Shown here: positions 12,201-23,619 of the stretch, piece by piece | How the letters are laid out: the number at the start of each line of letters is the position of its first letter | Position numbering within the stretch: position 1 is the stretch's first letter | Source: Sphagnum magellanicum | Lineage: Eukaryota > Streptophyta > Sphagnopsida > Sphagnales > Sphagnaceae | Assembly: GCA_021904315.1 (NCBI GenBank) | Contig: CM038923.1 | Span: 8,066,038 to 8,130,037, forward strand | Length of the DNA: 64,000 nucleotides | Direction of reading: 5' to 3' | The notes under the pieces: model-generated | Database searches by the model: none | Seen by the model: only the letters and a program-made list of their open reading frames with translations | What the model was told of the DNA's origin: nothing | Made by a program: the position numbers and the translations under genes

Positions 12201-14640
12201 TGGAGGAAGGAAGCATCACCCACCCACCCACCCACCCCACACATATCCACAAACAAACTGGATGTTATAATTTTTTGAGGATTTGAATTGAACTCAATTG
12301 CAACAAGGACACATGATCTTCACATGGGCATGATGTACTCGAGACCCATCTCTGATGATTACTTTGAAGGTGGAATTTCATAGTCTTGTAGTTACCTGAA
12401 GCTCAGCTAGATCATATCTCTGCTTTGCCACAAATCTTCAAACAAAGAAAACCTTCTTCTTCCTGAATATTGTCAAGCTTTAATCCAAGAGTTTGTAAAT
12501 AAATTCCTTCTTGAAAGAATTTCTTTGAAGAGCCAAGGAAGAATGCGTGAATTCTGTGTCAAAACTCAAAACCTACAAGTGGTCTGAAGAGTTTTGTTTC
12601 TGAGTAGCTACATACTTGTAGGTGGCAACACAAAGTCCAATACTGTTGTGATTACTGCCATGTTGCTTGCTAGATTCTGAAAGCAGACTCGTAATGCTCC
12701 CCAATGTGCTGCTGCAATTTCTTTTCCAACTTGAAACTCAGTTCTAATCAGTTTGTATTTCTTCCAGTCTAGAGCCCTCCCCCCCCTTTCTCTCTCTCTC
12801 TCTTTTGCTGTGCCCTGTGTGGCAACAACTTTCTTGGCTCAAAATCAAAGTTCTAGACACAAAATGCTCACAGAAGAAGTGGGGGGAATGGGAATTCACA
12901 TGAGATTTTGAATGCTGTTGATACAACAACTCCTGAGGGCATATATGATTCTTTGTTGGAGGATGATCCCTAAGAGTGCACAACAACCCATGCTGGCGCA
13001 TGCAGCCCATCATACAATTGGGTGCCACAAAAGACTGCTGATACTGATAGTTTCTTCAACTGTAGTCACACCCACATCCTCATGCAGCGGCTATTGTGAG
13101 CAGTTGGCAGCGGATCTGAGAAATGGGTCATAAGGCACCTGTCACAGTTTGCATAACCAAAAAACAAAAAAGCTTTTTGGCATATTACCCTACTCCCACA
13201 TCCACAGACACTTTACTGGAAGAAAGAATCCTTGTTCCTTTACCCCCCCCACTACCCAATCCTTCATTACCGCTCATCATCAACCCCAAAAACAACAACA
13301 ACAACAACAGTTCAAATGTGTTGACACAGCATATCTAACACTCAGTCAAGCACCTTCATCTTCATCACCAACCAGCCCATGGCTCTAGAAATTTAAAGGC
13401 AAACAAGACCATGATATTCTCTCTTTTATATAATAAATATGACTTTGAAGTCCCCTTTTCACATACTGAAACAGAATTGAGAAAATGACCCAAGACATAA
13501 TAACATAAAAGCTTATGTATTGTACAGATGATACATGCCTGAGAACTCTTTGACATTATAGATCAGCAAAGCTTTAGGAAAATCAACAAGAAGAGATCAG
13601 AGGGAAAAAAAACAAAAAACAACAAACCAAACAAACAAACAAACAAACAGCATGAAAATTAGAACCCCGCACCATAAATAAACATAGAAAAAGACCAAGT
13701 TGAGGAGCAATTTCAACAATAGCAGCAGCAGCAGCAACACCAATAATAACAACAACAACAGCAAATCCCATGCATGCAACAACCTCTAAAGTTTTACAAA
13801 TGGTTTTTTAATCAGTTCTTAGTTGATTGTTTTAGAACCAACCAATCGGTTCATAGATTATTTGGGTACCTGTGATTATACATCTTGAAGACTCACCCCT
13901 GATAACCACTAGTTCTTTGTTGCCATTTCTAAAATCCGATCATCATTCGTAATGACTAGGGTAGAACAGCCCATGAGCAAATCACTTAAGCCAGGGCAGG
14001 CCAGATCCAACAGGAGGGTTCTGTTGTTTCTGATGTCCAAACAAAACTTGAACCCCTCTTATTAGAGTATTTGGCGCACTAGAAATCGTCAAAAACAAAT
14101 TAGAATTGAGAAAATTACAGCCCGCCCACCCCATCTCCCCCCCCCCAAGTAGAGGGGGTCAAGAACTCAAAAAAAACAAACCATCAAACATTACAAAACC
14201 TGAACTTGATTGCCCAAAATATTCCTGGTATGTTGCTTTGTTACGATTAGAATTCCAAGATGAATTGTAAAACTGAAGGTGGCACTCCTATAGCATTTTA
14301 AATCATTGAAAACGAACAAGAAATGAAAAAGCTAAAAACTTTGAAAATAAGAGGGAAAAAAAAAGGTGTTTTATAAGTTGGAAAGCTTTTTTTTTTCTTT
14401 TTTTTCCTCGTTATTTTTTCATTACTCATTTTCATTTACACTTCAAAGATGATTTCTAAAGTTTGAGGTAACGCTCTCATAACATTTTAAATCACTCCAA
14501 AATGAAGCACAGATGATGAAGATCTAAACAAAGTGATCGGTGACATGGTAACAATTGGTGATGGGCAGTTCTACCCTAACGACTAACAAGTAAACCTACA
14601 AACTGGGGATACTTATTGGGGGTATTTATTCTTTTTCATA
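12201..14640. other. Non-coding stretch upstream of the dehydrogenase gene
   Basis: It should contain the missing first exon and promoter of the minus-strand dehydrogenase gene. It also holds a CACC run near 12219-12238, a TCTC run near 12790-12803, CAA runs near 13290 and the AAAC/CAG repeats annotated separately. No other gene is recognisable. Confidence 0.45.
13618..13765. repeat. AAAC and CAG/CAA simple repeats
   Basis: An (AAAC)n run at about 13624-13650 is followed by AGCAGCAGCAGC near 13722-13736 and AACAACAACAACAGC near 13747-13761. Minus-strand leucine- or valine-rich open frames over this block are microsatellite artefacts. Confidence 0.7.
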
Positions 14641-14901
14641 TTAATTAGTTGAGGGTGCGTCATAAGTTTAACCTTTCTTTGTTTGGTATAAAATAGTTGA
14701 AACTATGGAGGTTCCCCAAAATAGAAGATTCTGTAGAGACGTGGAGATTCTTGCCCTTTGGCCCATCTATATAGGTGAGAAGGGGAGGACTTCGGGCAAA
14801 ACATATGGGATTAAAGTGAGGGGCTATTGGGAACACCCTTGGGGAACATATTGAGAACCCAATGGGAACTTGAATGGAACAAAGGAAACATGAAAAGACG
14901 A

Positions 14902-15204
14902 CTTTAGACGAGGGTCCAGGGACCAATGAATTCAAGTAATCTTATTGGTTGAAAGCTTTATACTGATCTCAAGGAAGGCTTTTAGACAAGGGTGCAGGAC
15001 CAAAAAGTGGCAAATTGAGGCTAGACCTACATGACCAAAATCAACTGGTTCAGACCAAAAAACAGTGCTAAAAGGAGAGCTCCTGATTTGGAGAACCAAG
15101 AATCAGGCTAGGGACCAAGGTACAGCCCAACTCAAGTATTCAATTTGCTTCAAATCAGTCCAAATTGGTTCTTAGGAAATTGGACCCTGGACCCTTGTCT
15201 AAAG
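14902..15204 (-). mobile_element. MITE-like inverted-repeat element, family 1 (single copy outside the array)
   Basis: About 303 bp bounded by terminal inverted repeats: left end CTTTAGACGAGGGTCCAGGG, right end the reverse complement of CTTTAGACAAGGGTCCAGGG. Its interior aligns over full length, in opposite orientation, with 32915-33233 and 45219-45537 inside the 12.3-kb array units. No open frame of note, so it is non-autonomous. Target duplication is not clear, so the superfamily is not assigned. Confidence 0.75.
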
Positions 15205-15730
15205 TGGGCCTAACTTTCCTCCCCACTCCAAGGGTGGGTCACCTCATAGTTGGTAAAACTTGAAAGCCAAACTCCATTCAAATGAGTGTTTTTTTTATAA
15301 AAATTGTTGAATTTTTTTTTCTCACTTTTTTCATTTGATTCCCTGTTTTGGTTACATTGGTAGTTCTGATGCCCAACTTGTTCGACTTTGTTAATAACTT
15401 TATTGTATATCGTGAACATGAAAAAACTTTGTAATTCAATAGTTTGTATGAGGTGATTCAAAGAAGAGTAGTAGGAAAGTATTCCATTAGTTCGTTGCAA
15501 TTTTGTGGCTCTTGAGTGAATGTAGACTCATGAGTGACTTTTAGGTGTACAAGAGAGTATTCGTACAAGTGAAAATAGGCGAATTATTCTTCTAAATATT
15601 GGTATGATACAAATGGTTGGGAAATGACACACTCTTGGGTCCAAACAAGATTAAGGTATCGAAAATGATTGTTTCAAAGAATATCCAGGGCACCCCCTCA
15701 ATTGCAAACTCTTTGAAAACTTAATTTAAT

Positions 15731-16665
15731 ATTGACTAGTTGTGGCCCGTGCCATTGGCCCAAGTGTAAACCCATTACAAAATACAGAAACTTGGCATGT
15801 GAACATTGCAAAGCTCGCCATGGATGGTGAGATGGAATGGTGTAAGCCTTCAAGTGTTACCACATTCTCAGCTGATTTTTCCTTCCAACATCTGGTGATT
15901 TTTGGGATTTATTTGAATTTTCAGTGGTAGAAATCACTTAAAAATAAATATCTCCCACATTCGGAATCCAAATCTTACCAAATCAAAAACTTTTGCACCG
16001 CAAGTCCAAATGTCATGGAACCAAGCCCATGCACCCCCTTCTTCTTGTCAAGAGCGTTCCAAAGACACCAAGAACACGATCTGAAGCATCGCAGTGCAGT
16101 GGATCTCATAAGTACAAAACAAATCAAACAAACTACCTTCTTTCATAGATAGACTAGTGTGACCTGTGGATCTCATAATTACAAAACAAACAAAACAAAC
16201 AACCTTCCTTCATAGATAGACTAGTGTGGCCTGTGCCATTGGCCCAAGTGTTACCACCTCCTCAACTGATTTTTCCTTCCAAAACCTGGTCTTTTGAAAT
16301 TTATTTGAATTTTCAGTGGTAGAAATCACTTAAAATTCAACATCTCCCACATTCTGAATCCAAATTTTACCAAATAAATTTCATTAAATCCTGTTCATCA
16401 TTATCTTTTCAATAAGACTAAAGGCACATTGCAATCCCCCTGAAAATTTCAGCTACAATTTAATTTAATTGTCAGTGAAAAATTCATTCAATACTCAAGA
16501 ACTTCTACACCGCAAGTCCAAATGCCATGAAACCAAGCTAATGCACCCCTCCTCCTCACGAGCTTTCCAAAGAGACCAAGAACACGATCTGAAGCATCCT
16601 GGTTCAGTGGATCTCATCGGTACAAAACAAAACAAACAAAATACCTTCCTTCATAGATAGATATC
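15731..16665 (+). repeat. Two direct copies of a 420-500 bp repeat
   Basis: Copy A (about 15731-16155) and copy B (about 16209-16665) share ordered blocks: GGCC(C/T)GTGCCATTGGCC, then CTGATTTTTCCTTCCAA, then TTTCAGTGGTAGAAATCAC, then CCGCAAGTCCAAATG, then ACACGATCTGAAGCATC, ending at TTCATAGATAGA. Offsets between matching blocks are 484-508 bp. A 60-bp partial third copy of the terminus (16137-16212) lies between them. Copy A carries an extra 90 bp annotated separately. It looks like a tandemly duplicated non-autonomous element. No coding content is supported. Confidence 0.75.
15768..15857 (+). pseudogene. 90-bp insertion carrying a scrap of the KDM3-like gene exon
   Basis: Copy A of the local repeat reads CAAGTGT (15761-15767), 83 extra bases, then CAAGTGT again (15851-15857). 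Copy B has a single CAAGTGT here. Inside the extra segment, about 15805-15840 matches the KDM3-like exon at 3493-3529 (minus strand, peptide [11 protein letters not shown]) with roughly two mismatches, including 22 identical bases in a row. The flanking 7-bp duplication resembles a target-site duplication. A deletion in copy B between the 7-bp repeats is the alternative. Confidence 0.6.
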
Positions 16666-19600
16666 CTCCAAATATTAGTAAGATATTATTCCATGCATAC
16701 ATTTTTTTAAAATTTAAAGTATATAAGGATTCATAACAAGTCCTAAGAAAAAATCCAAGACATTTTCAACCGAAGTTACAAATCATTCAAAAACTTGTTG
16801 AAAATGAATTAACAATATTTTTTCCCCAAAGCTTTTATATCACAAACACCTTCGATATTAATGTATATGAATCAATGAACTATTAATAGATAAATGTTGT
16901 ATTATTGTGCACAAGGCTCTAAATTTGAATTCTTTGAATTCTTTGGGCTTTCCTAGGCATAGAGGAAACATGACCCATTGTGGATTAATTTTTTTTTATA
17001 AATCTTTCATAGGTACAAATCAATGTTGTCGAGTTCTTGATTTCAAAAGGAACCTTCAATCCTAGTCTTAACTTTCTTTTTTGGTTTTTAATGGAACCTC
17101 CAATATGATCTTGAAATTGATTATTTAAAATTTACAAACCTTTGATTTTGATCATTTTTACAAAGAATTTTAAATCAATTTGTTTCCATTTCCATTACAC
17201 ACAACTAAAACCCAAAAATTTATGTAATTTTTGTTTGTTCAACTAACATAGTTCAAAATAAAAATTATATATGACCAATCAAATGATATAATTTGCCTAA
17301 AATGTAAGATGAAGTTTTAATTTTTTTAATGAAGTCATATTTATGTACATAAAGAACCTATACCTATTTAAAATGGGACAACACCCCAAGTTCGAATTCT
17401 AATTCTATAAAAGGGTTGGTTATTCAATCAATCCAACGATGGTTCCAAGCAGTGTTTTTTTTTTTTAATTCTTCAAATAGGTGCACTGGCTAGGATTTTT
17501 AGCATTAATTAGTAGTAAATGGCAATTGTATTGGTGGAATAATAGATCTTTTTTGGAATCCTACCTCATTCTAGTGACCCACAAGAACACACTATTTGAA
17601 TTTGGCGACTTCTAAGTTTTTTTGCTCAAGATACGATGAATTTGTTTTTTCAAATCTCGAAAATCCCTCTATTGGATTCACTAGCCCTTTTTTATGTCAC
17701 CATGTTGCAAAAAATTGTCGAAAAAAAACACTTGTTCCAAAATAGTTTGAAACCTCTAGTTTGAAGACCTTATAACCTAATTTATAACATAGAACTTCAA
17801 CTACCAAAATCCCAGAACTTGCCAACATTAGTTCAAACAATGTTTAATTTACACATTGTTAACAAAAAAAAAAATGGTGTTTATTTCATTTTGCACTAAA
17901 GTGGACAAGGACCCATTAAGGACACCTTGAGAACCAATTTTGGAAGGTATCTTAATAATGTATGTATTGTCCTCATTTGTCCACATTACAAAAGTACTAG
18001 AAAATTAAGTTATGATGTTGCAAAATATTCAGGAACATTTCATTTATACAACAAGATCTATGCTCTTCAGATAACAAAACCACAAGAAGTTACAACTCCT
18101 CCATGGTGATATGATATAGTTTGAACTATGCAGAACTATCTACTATAAGTGTATCTAGTCACCATAACCAAAGAAAACAAAGAGGCCTTTTACCACATCA
18201 ATTTCAGACTTTACCACCTTGCATAAGCAAAATAAAGTTCACAATATCATTACTAGAATTATAGAGGTTATGAAAAACATAATCAACTATAGGGGTTTAT
18301 ATATTTAGCACAAGCATATGTCCCACCAGTATGGACAAAAAAATTCAGTTCTATAAACATTCCAAGCTTTGATCCCACACACAAGTTTCTTGCAATGGTC
18401 ACTTATAAAACAATTCATGACACCTACATGCCCACAAAAAACCTCCAAACCTTCACTTAAATATGGGTTTAGATGTGATATTCTATCCAAATGAGTTTTG
18501 CAACCATTATATTCCTAATCCCACCATTGATGCATAATCTATCACATTGCTAAAAAGGGGAAGTTTCCAAGTCACATTTGACAAAAATGGAGCAAATTTG
18601 ACATGGCATTGGTCACCATATGAATTTATACTCTTGTTAACCTTTTAGCTTAATATGTCTATGTTTCAAAATTGTGAGGAAGTTATATGATTCCATTAGT
18701 AGTTGGAAGGACCATAAGACTTTAATCCATACAATTGTTACCAATTTCTTCTGTTCAATCCACCAAGATGAGCATATTTTATTTGCAATTAGATCCATTT
18801 AAGATCTTTAAAAAAAACACCATAAACCAATAGTTTAGAAATGTGAAAAATTAAGTGCAAAACTAGACCTAATGGCTTCACAAATTATTTAAAATTCCTT
18901 GGATTGGAATTAGAGGATCTCTCAAACAAAACAAACAACTTGTCACATAATGGCTTGCCCATTTATCCAAGGGAGAGGTCCAAACTAAAACCTCCATTTG
19001 AATAAATTTAGAACTTTTTTAATCCATGCATGCACTTCTATGGGACACCTCTAAATGTTCATGCCATCAGATGCATAATTGTTGTTCACACATTGGTTCA
19101 AGACTGAACAAAAATTTTACCCCCAAATATTGCATTCATGCGTACTTTCTTCCCTATGGGTAGAACCAACAAAGTGTGCAAGTAATGTGTTAAAACCTTA
19201 TTTATAAATCAAGTACACATTGAACTTGTTGTTTAGTCAAAATAAAGTTAGGAAAATTAATTTAAACAACCAAACCCAATAATCATATTGGTCTTTTTTA
19301 TAAAAATCTTCAAGCTTACACACAACTTTATTATGTTGAACATTAAAAAAAAATGATTTTTTTAAAACCATTCCATTGGTCCTTTAAAATTCTCACAAAC
19401 CTATTAAACCTTATTACACATTTAAATGTTAGTTCATTCAAGATAACAAAGAAAAAAATGTAGATCATTAAATCCAACAATTTTTAGACCATAACATATT
19501 TTCTTCACACCTACACAAAATCTTATTCAACACCTTTTAGATATATTAGTACATTGATGGTGTGTGGACACCTAGTGGTGATTAGGTGGTATTTAGGTAT

Positions 19601-20880
19601 TACAACAATGTTAATTTAAAAGATGTTCACATTTGCTACTATGCATAACATTAAAGTTGACATGGAATTTGATGTGTCAAATGGATGTTAAGTGAAATGT
19701 TAATGTAATATCAAATGTTTAAAAAAATATCATTCATTTTCAAAAATACACAAAAGTTATAATGTTAAGTTGGCCACCCAAATTTCAAGCAAATAAGTTG
19801 ATGGCATGTTTGCACTTTTTAACAGCATTATCATGTGTCATCATGCTTTTCATTATATTTAATTTTTTCATTAAAACAATAGACAAGATCACAATAACCT
19901 TGTCAAATTTTAAGCATCACCAAAGGTCCTAAAAGATGGTTAAAAAAGAAGGTAATTATAAAAAAATTGACCATGTTATAAACAACAAAACAAAAGTAAC
20001 TACAAATTAAACTTGAAAACCTAAGAATACATTCAAAAAACTTTTCAATGTCGTGAATTCATAACTTGAAAACATTTATTTGTGAATTTGAACATGTTGA
20101 TGAAGATGTATAATCATTCCCTCCTCATGCAAGTAGAAGTCCCAGATCACTTCATGAATAGACATGCAACTACAACTATACAAAAAGCTTTAGAAAGACG
20201 ACAACTTTGCAGAGATGATCTTTGAAGCCTAAAGAGCACAAAAAAAACATAATTGCAAAAAGAACTTCACAAAGGTTACATACAAAACTACACATAAAGC
20301 TTTACAAAGATACACAAAAATTAAACAAAGAATGAAAAACTACCCAAAAACAAAAAACAAACAAACAAAAACAAAAAAAAAACTACACAAAAAAAATGAG
20401 AAACAAATAGAAAAAAGGAAATGATCTTGGAGCGACGGATCAATGTTAAAAAACAATGTGAAAAGTAACATCAATTGATGTTGAAAATTGATGCAACAAG
20501 ATCATGATGCATTACTAAGATACCACTTAATGCCAAGTCCACACAACACACACAATGTACATGTTAAGCAAATCTAAAGATATTCTACCCATGTGTGTGG
20601 ATGGGTTTAAATTACCACTAGTTTAGCTACCTATAGTTAATGATGAATTAGTAATTAGTTGTTAATTTGGTGAGCTGAATATTTAGTTAGTTGTGTTAGG
20701 CCCTTTAACACTTTAGTTTTTCCTAACACTAGGGGTGAAAGGTGCATAATACTAGAACCTTGTTTCATGGTTCCTTACCTTGTTTAAAGCATTGAGAACT
20801 TGTTTAGGGTTAAGGGTTTGGGTACGTGTTGTTTCATTTTCCCTCCTTTGTTTGTTTGTAGGGTTTTTTTTGAAATATTG
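16666..20880. other. AT-rich intergenic DNA with decayed open frames
   Basis: About 4.2 kb of AT-rich sequence with poly(A)/poly(T) runs and only short open frames (for example 17927-18109 + and 18305-18490 -). The translated pieces near 17.9-18.5 kb look vaguely like a fragmented protein, but I recognise no family. It is probably an old retroelement or DNA-element remnant, though this is not demonstrable from the sequence alone. Confidence 0.4.
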
Positions 20881-20927
20881 AGAACTTGTTTAGGTCTTAG
20901 TGAGTGCGCTAAGTCGTGGAGCTGAAC

Positions 20928-21848
20928 ATGAGCTGCTGCTCGTACTGGCTGCTGAAGACGGAGCCGGCGGAGTGGGGATGGGAACACCAAGTGGCTAACG
21001 GCGGCGTGTCGCACTGGGATGGAGTCCGCAACGCGCAAGCGCAGAAGCACTTGCGCAGCATGCGCCAGGGTGACTTGTGCTTCTTCTACCACTCTGGGAA
21101 GCATCCCGCCGTTGTGGGATTGGTGAAAGTGGTGAGGAGCTTCTACCCGGATCCTTCCGATGCCGCCGGCAAGTGTGGGATGGTGGACGTGCGGGAGCTG
21201 CTTGCGCTCCCTTCGCCCGTCACTCTCGCTGTCCTCAAAACGGAGCCGTGTATGGCGAACTGGATTCTGTTGCGGCAGCCGCGCCTTTCTGTCGTGCCGG
21301 TGAGCGACCCTATCTGGAACCGTATCTGTGAATTGGGGGAGCTTTCGCTTCCTCTCCCTGATGAATTCAACTCTGAGATTCCTCCCCCACCTCTTGCGGA
21401 TGGTAGTGACGAGAAGAAAATTTCTTCTCCTGACGCCAAGAAAGTGCGCAAGAAGAAGGGAGCAAGAATGCCATCCAAGGTAGACGAGATCTTGCTCCCG
21501 GATGTAAATTCTAACTCTTCTTCCCCTTCTATGCAAACGCGTGAAGAGCACGAGTTGTGTCTTCCTGAAGTAAAGCAACTGCGCAAGAAGGGAGAAAAAC
21601 GGTCAGCCATGGGAGAGGCCAATAAATTTAGGTCTAAGGCCTCTGCACAGCGTAGTACAAAGCCGGATCACTCCCCCTCTGTGGAAGGGTGTGAAAAGAT
21701 TGAATGTTTGGATTCCAAAGAGATCCAGCAGCCACCTACAAGGAAGAGAATTATGTCAACTGAAGTGCCTCATGATCTTGTACAAGATGATGTTTTGAGA
21801 AGGCGGTCCTCGAGATTATCCAGGCAGGAGATTCATAGAGACTCCTGA
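20928..21848 (+). CDS. EVE-domain protein (thymocyte nuclear protein 1-like) with basic C-terminal extension
   Basis: Single-exon open frame of 306 residues from the ATG at 20928; the frame is open a few codons further up but only from GTG. Residues about 6-150 form an EVE domain: YWLLKTEP at the start, HWDGVRNAQA(Q)KHLR, GDLCFFYHS, VVGLVKVV, a YPDP segment, MVDVRELL, and RLSVVPVS near the end. EVE domains have a PUA-like fold and are thought to recognise modified bases in DNA or RNA; THYN1-type proteins are nuclear. Residues about 155-306 are low-complexity and Lys/Arg-rich with several basic clusters (KKVRKKK, RKKGEKR, TRKR, RRRSSRLSR), probable nuclear-localisation or nucleic-acid-binding segments. 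The RKKG region is loosely repeated around LLPDV and CLPEV. The EVE part is clearly more GC-rich than the flanks. The long tail is unusual compared with compact THYN1 homologues. Confidence 0.88.
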   Translation: MSCCSYWLLKTEPAEWGWEHQVANGGVSHWDGVRNAQAQKHLRSMRQGDLCFFYHSGKHPAVVGLVKVVRSFYPDPSDAAGKCGMVDVRELLALPSPVTLAVLKTEPCMANWILLRQPRLSVVPVSDPIWNRICELGELSLPLPDEFNSEIPPPPLADGSDEKKISSPDAKKVRKKKGARMPSKVDEILLPDVNSNSSSPSMQTREEHELCLPEVKQLRKKGEKRSAMGEANKFRSKASAQRSTKPDHSPSVEGCEKIECLDSKEIQQPPTRKRIMSTEVPHDLVQDDVLRRRSSRLSRQEIHRDS

Positions 21849-22826
21849 AACTCATGAGATTGACTGCATTTCAAGTGTCATCCTGGACATGAGTGGAATG
21901 TGTGAGATGGTGCAGAGTATTTCTGATGCAAGCATGAAACCAAGCAAGTGACAGCAAAGCCTATTAATCTCTGCTACAGCAGGTGCTCCAACACAGGAGC
22001 AGAAGCAGCTGGAGTGTTAAGAACTCCAAAACTTTGGAATGTTTTCAGAAGGTTTGAGATTTGGCTTTGGAAGAACTCTCTGTCTTTGGACCGATGTGGA
22101 ACTGGTGTCAGCCAAAGTGCTTCACAGGTCAGACAATGCGATGCTATAATACTTTGGTTGATTTTCTCAAGCCTCTCAGAAGCTTTTTGCCTGGATATGG
22201 AGTGCCTGACATAAGGTACTTGTTTTGTGCAATTCTGAGATTTTACTCTGAGATTTTTCGCACATCACTGTGAATATCATTTCTCAAGATTCTCAAGAAT
22301 TTGACAAAGTTAGGTGCAGACTTTGTATCTGACAACAAAACCTGCATTGTCTCCCATAGAACCTTTGATGAGGGTGGTTTACTCTTCCTCCAAGTCTTGG
22401 AGTCTCTGACATCCTCCTCGCCTGGCTTCTTTTTTGTGATAACAGTTTGAGAAAGGGAAATGACAGATTGACAGGTGTTTTAGAGATTGTTCCGCATGCC
22501 ATGCCAGAAAAAACAGAGGACGTGTGAGAGATGAATTTTTTTTGTTTTTTCATTCAGAGGATTTATGGAGCTGCCCTAGAAGTGCTTGTAATGAAGAATC
22601 AATCGACACTGACACATACCATTGAGATGTGTGAACTTTGAGTGTATGGGCCACCCCACTTCTTTTGGAATTCTAGGGTTACACTGACAACTGAAAAGAG
22701 GTTTCTGGAGGTACTAGTTTACTTTTCTGAATTCCACTAAATTAATTGCAGAGAAAGACTCCTCTGGCTTGTGGATTTGTTGCACTAGAGGTTGTCTTCA
22801 TTTGTTGCCAAACTCCACAGCCAGAG

Positions 22827-22868
22827 CTGTTCTGTTCTGTTCTGTTCTGTTCTGTTCTGTTCTGTTCT
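22827..22868. repeat. TGTTC pentanucleotide microsatellite
   Basis: About eight uninterrupted copies of TGTTC, then TTTC. It is about 1 kb downstream of the EVE gene stop codon. Confidence 0.9.
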
Positions 22869-22971
22869 TTCTTCTTGGTTTGTGATCAGCTTTAGTTTTA
22901 CCATCTATGCAGCCTCAAACCTATGAGTCCATGCAGCCTCATTGCTTTTGGTATTCATTCCAAGTTAGTTT

Positions 22972-23091
22972 AAAGGCTGTGGTTTTTTCTGGTACCTGGC
23001 AGCACTCTCTCAAAGGCTGTGGCTTTTGCTGGTAGCCAACAGTACTCTCTCAAAGATGTCGGCTTTTGCTGGTACCCGACAAGGCTCTCTT
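22972..23091. repeat. 40-bp tandem repeat, three copies
   Basis: Units start at 22972, 23012 and 23052, each beginning AAAG-N-TGT and containing GGCTTTTGCTGGTA and CTCTCT(C/T). Copies 2 and 3 differ by several substitutions and no indels, keeping an exact 40-bp period. Confidence 0.85.
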
Positions 23092-23619
23092 ATAGTTTTT
23101 TAGGGCAATGACAAGAGGGTGCTATTTCATAAGTCCTGAAAATCATCATCACTGTGAGACACACTTCCATTCTTTAGTAAAGGTGAAAGACTAGTTCACC
23201 CTGCACTGACCACAGTGCTTCTGTGAGACACACTTCCATAGCCATGACAAACTTGAAGTCTGTTGTTGTTCATCTCTGATGTTTTTAATTTCTCACAAAG
23301 GGTTGCAAATCTTGCATCTGGCATTTGTGAAACAGAATCTGAACTGATTGAGAAATTGTTTAGATTAAATTTGGAGTTATTTAAAAGCACCCAATAAAGA
23401 AGCATTCGGGTTTTCTTCAAATTGTGTAGAATGAAAATCATTATTGCCAAAATTTTGGAAAACAACATTGTTGTGAAAGACTTGAATCTTCTATTTCACC
23501 ATTGTAGTTTTCCTATAATGTGGCTAAATTTAGAATCCTAATGTAAACTTAGAATGTCTTGGTTGAAAGAATTTTGATTGTCTAATATGATACAACTTGA
23601 GAGCAACTTGCAAAGTGTA

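Larger units (their letters stand above)
21849..23600. other. 3' flank of the EVE gene, no second gene seen
   Basis: It probably includes the 3' UTR. Open frames at 21948-22214 and 22293-22553 are short and match nothing I recognise. It holds the pentanucleotide and 40-bp tandem repeats listed separately. Confidence 0.5.

Noticed and set aside
11973-12270. Plus-strand open frames over the dehydrogenase first exon
   Set aside because: They are shadows of the minus-strand exon carrying TGASSGIG.
17927-18490. Transposase-like fragments at 17.9-18.5 kb
   Set aside because: The translated pieces are short and on opposite strands, and I could not name any family motif.
20784-21578. 264-residue minus-strand frame opposite the EVE gene
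   Set aside because: It overlaps the well-supported EVE domain on the other strand and is an Arg/His-rich shadow of GC-rich codons with no family resemblance.
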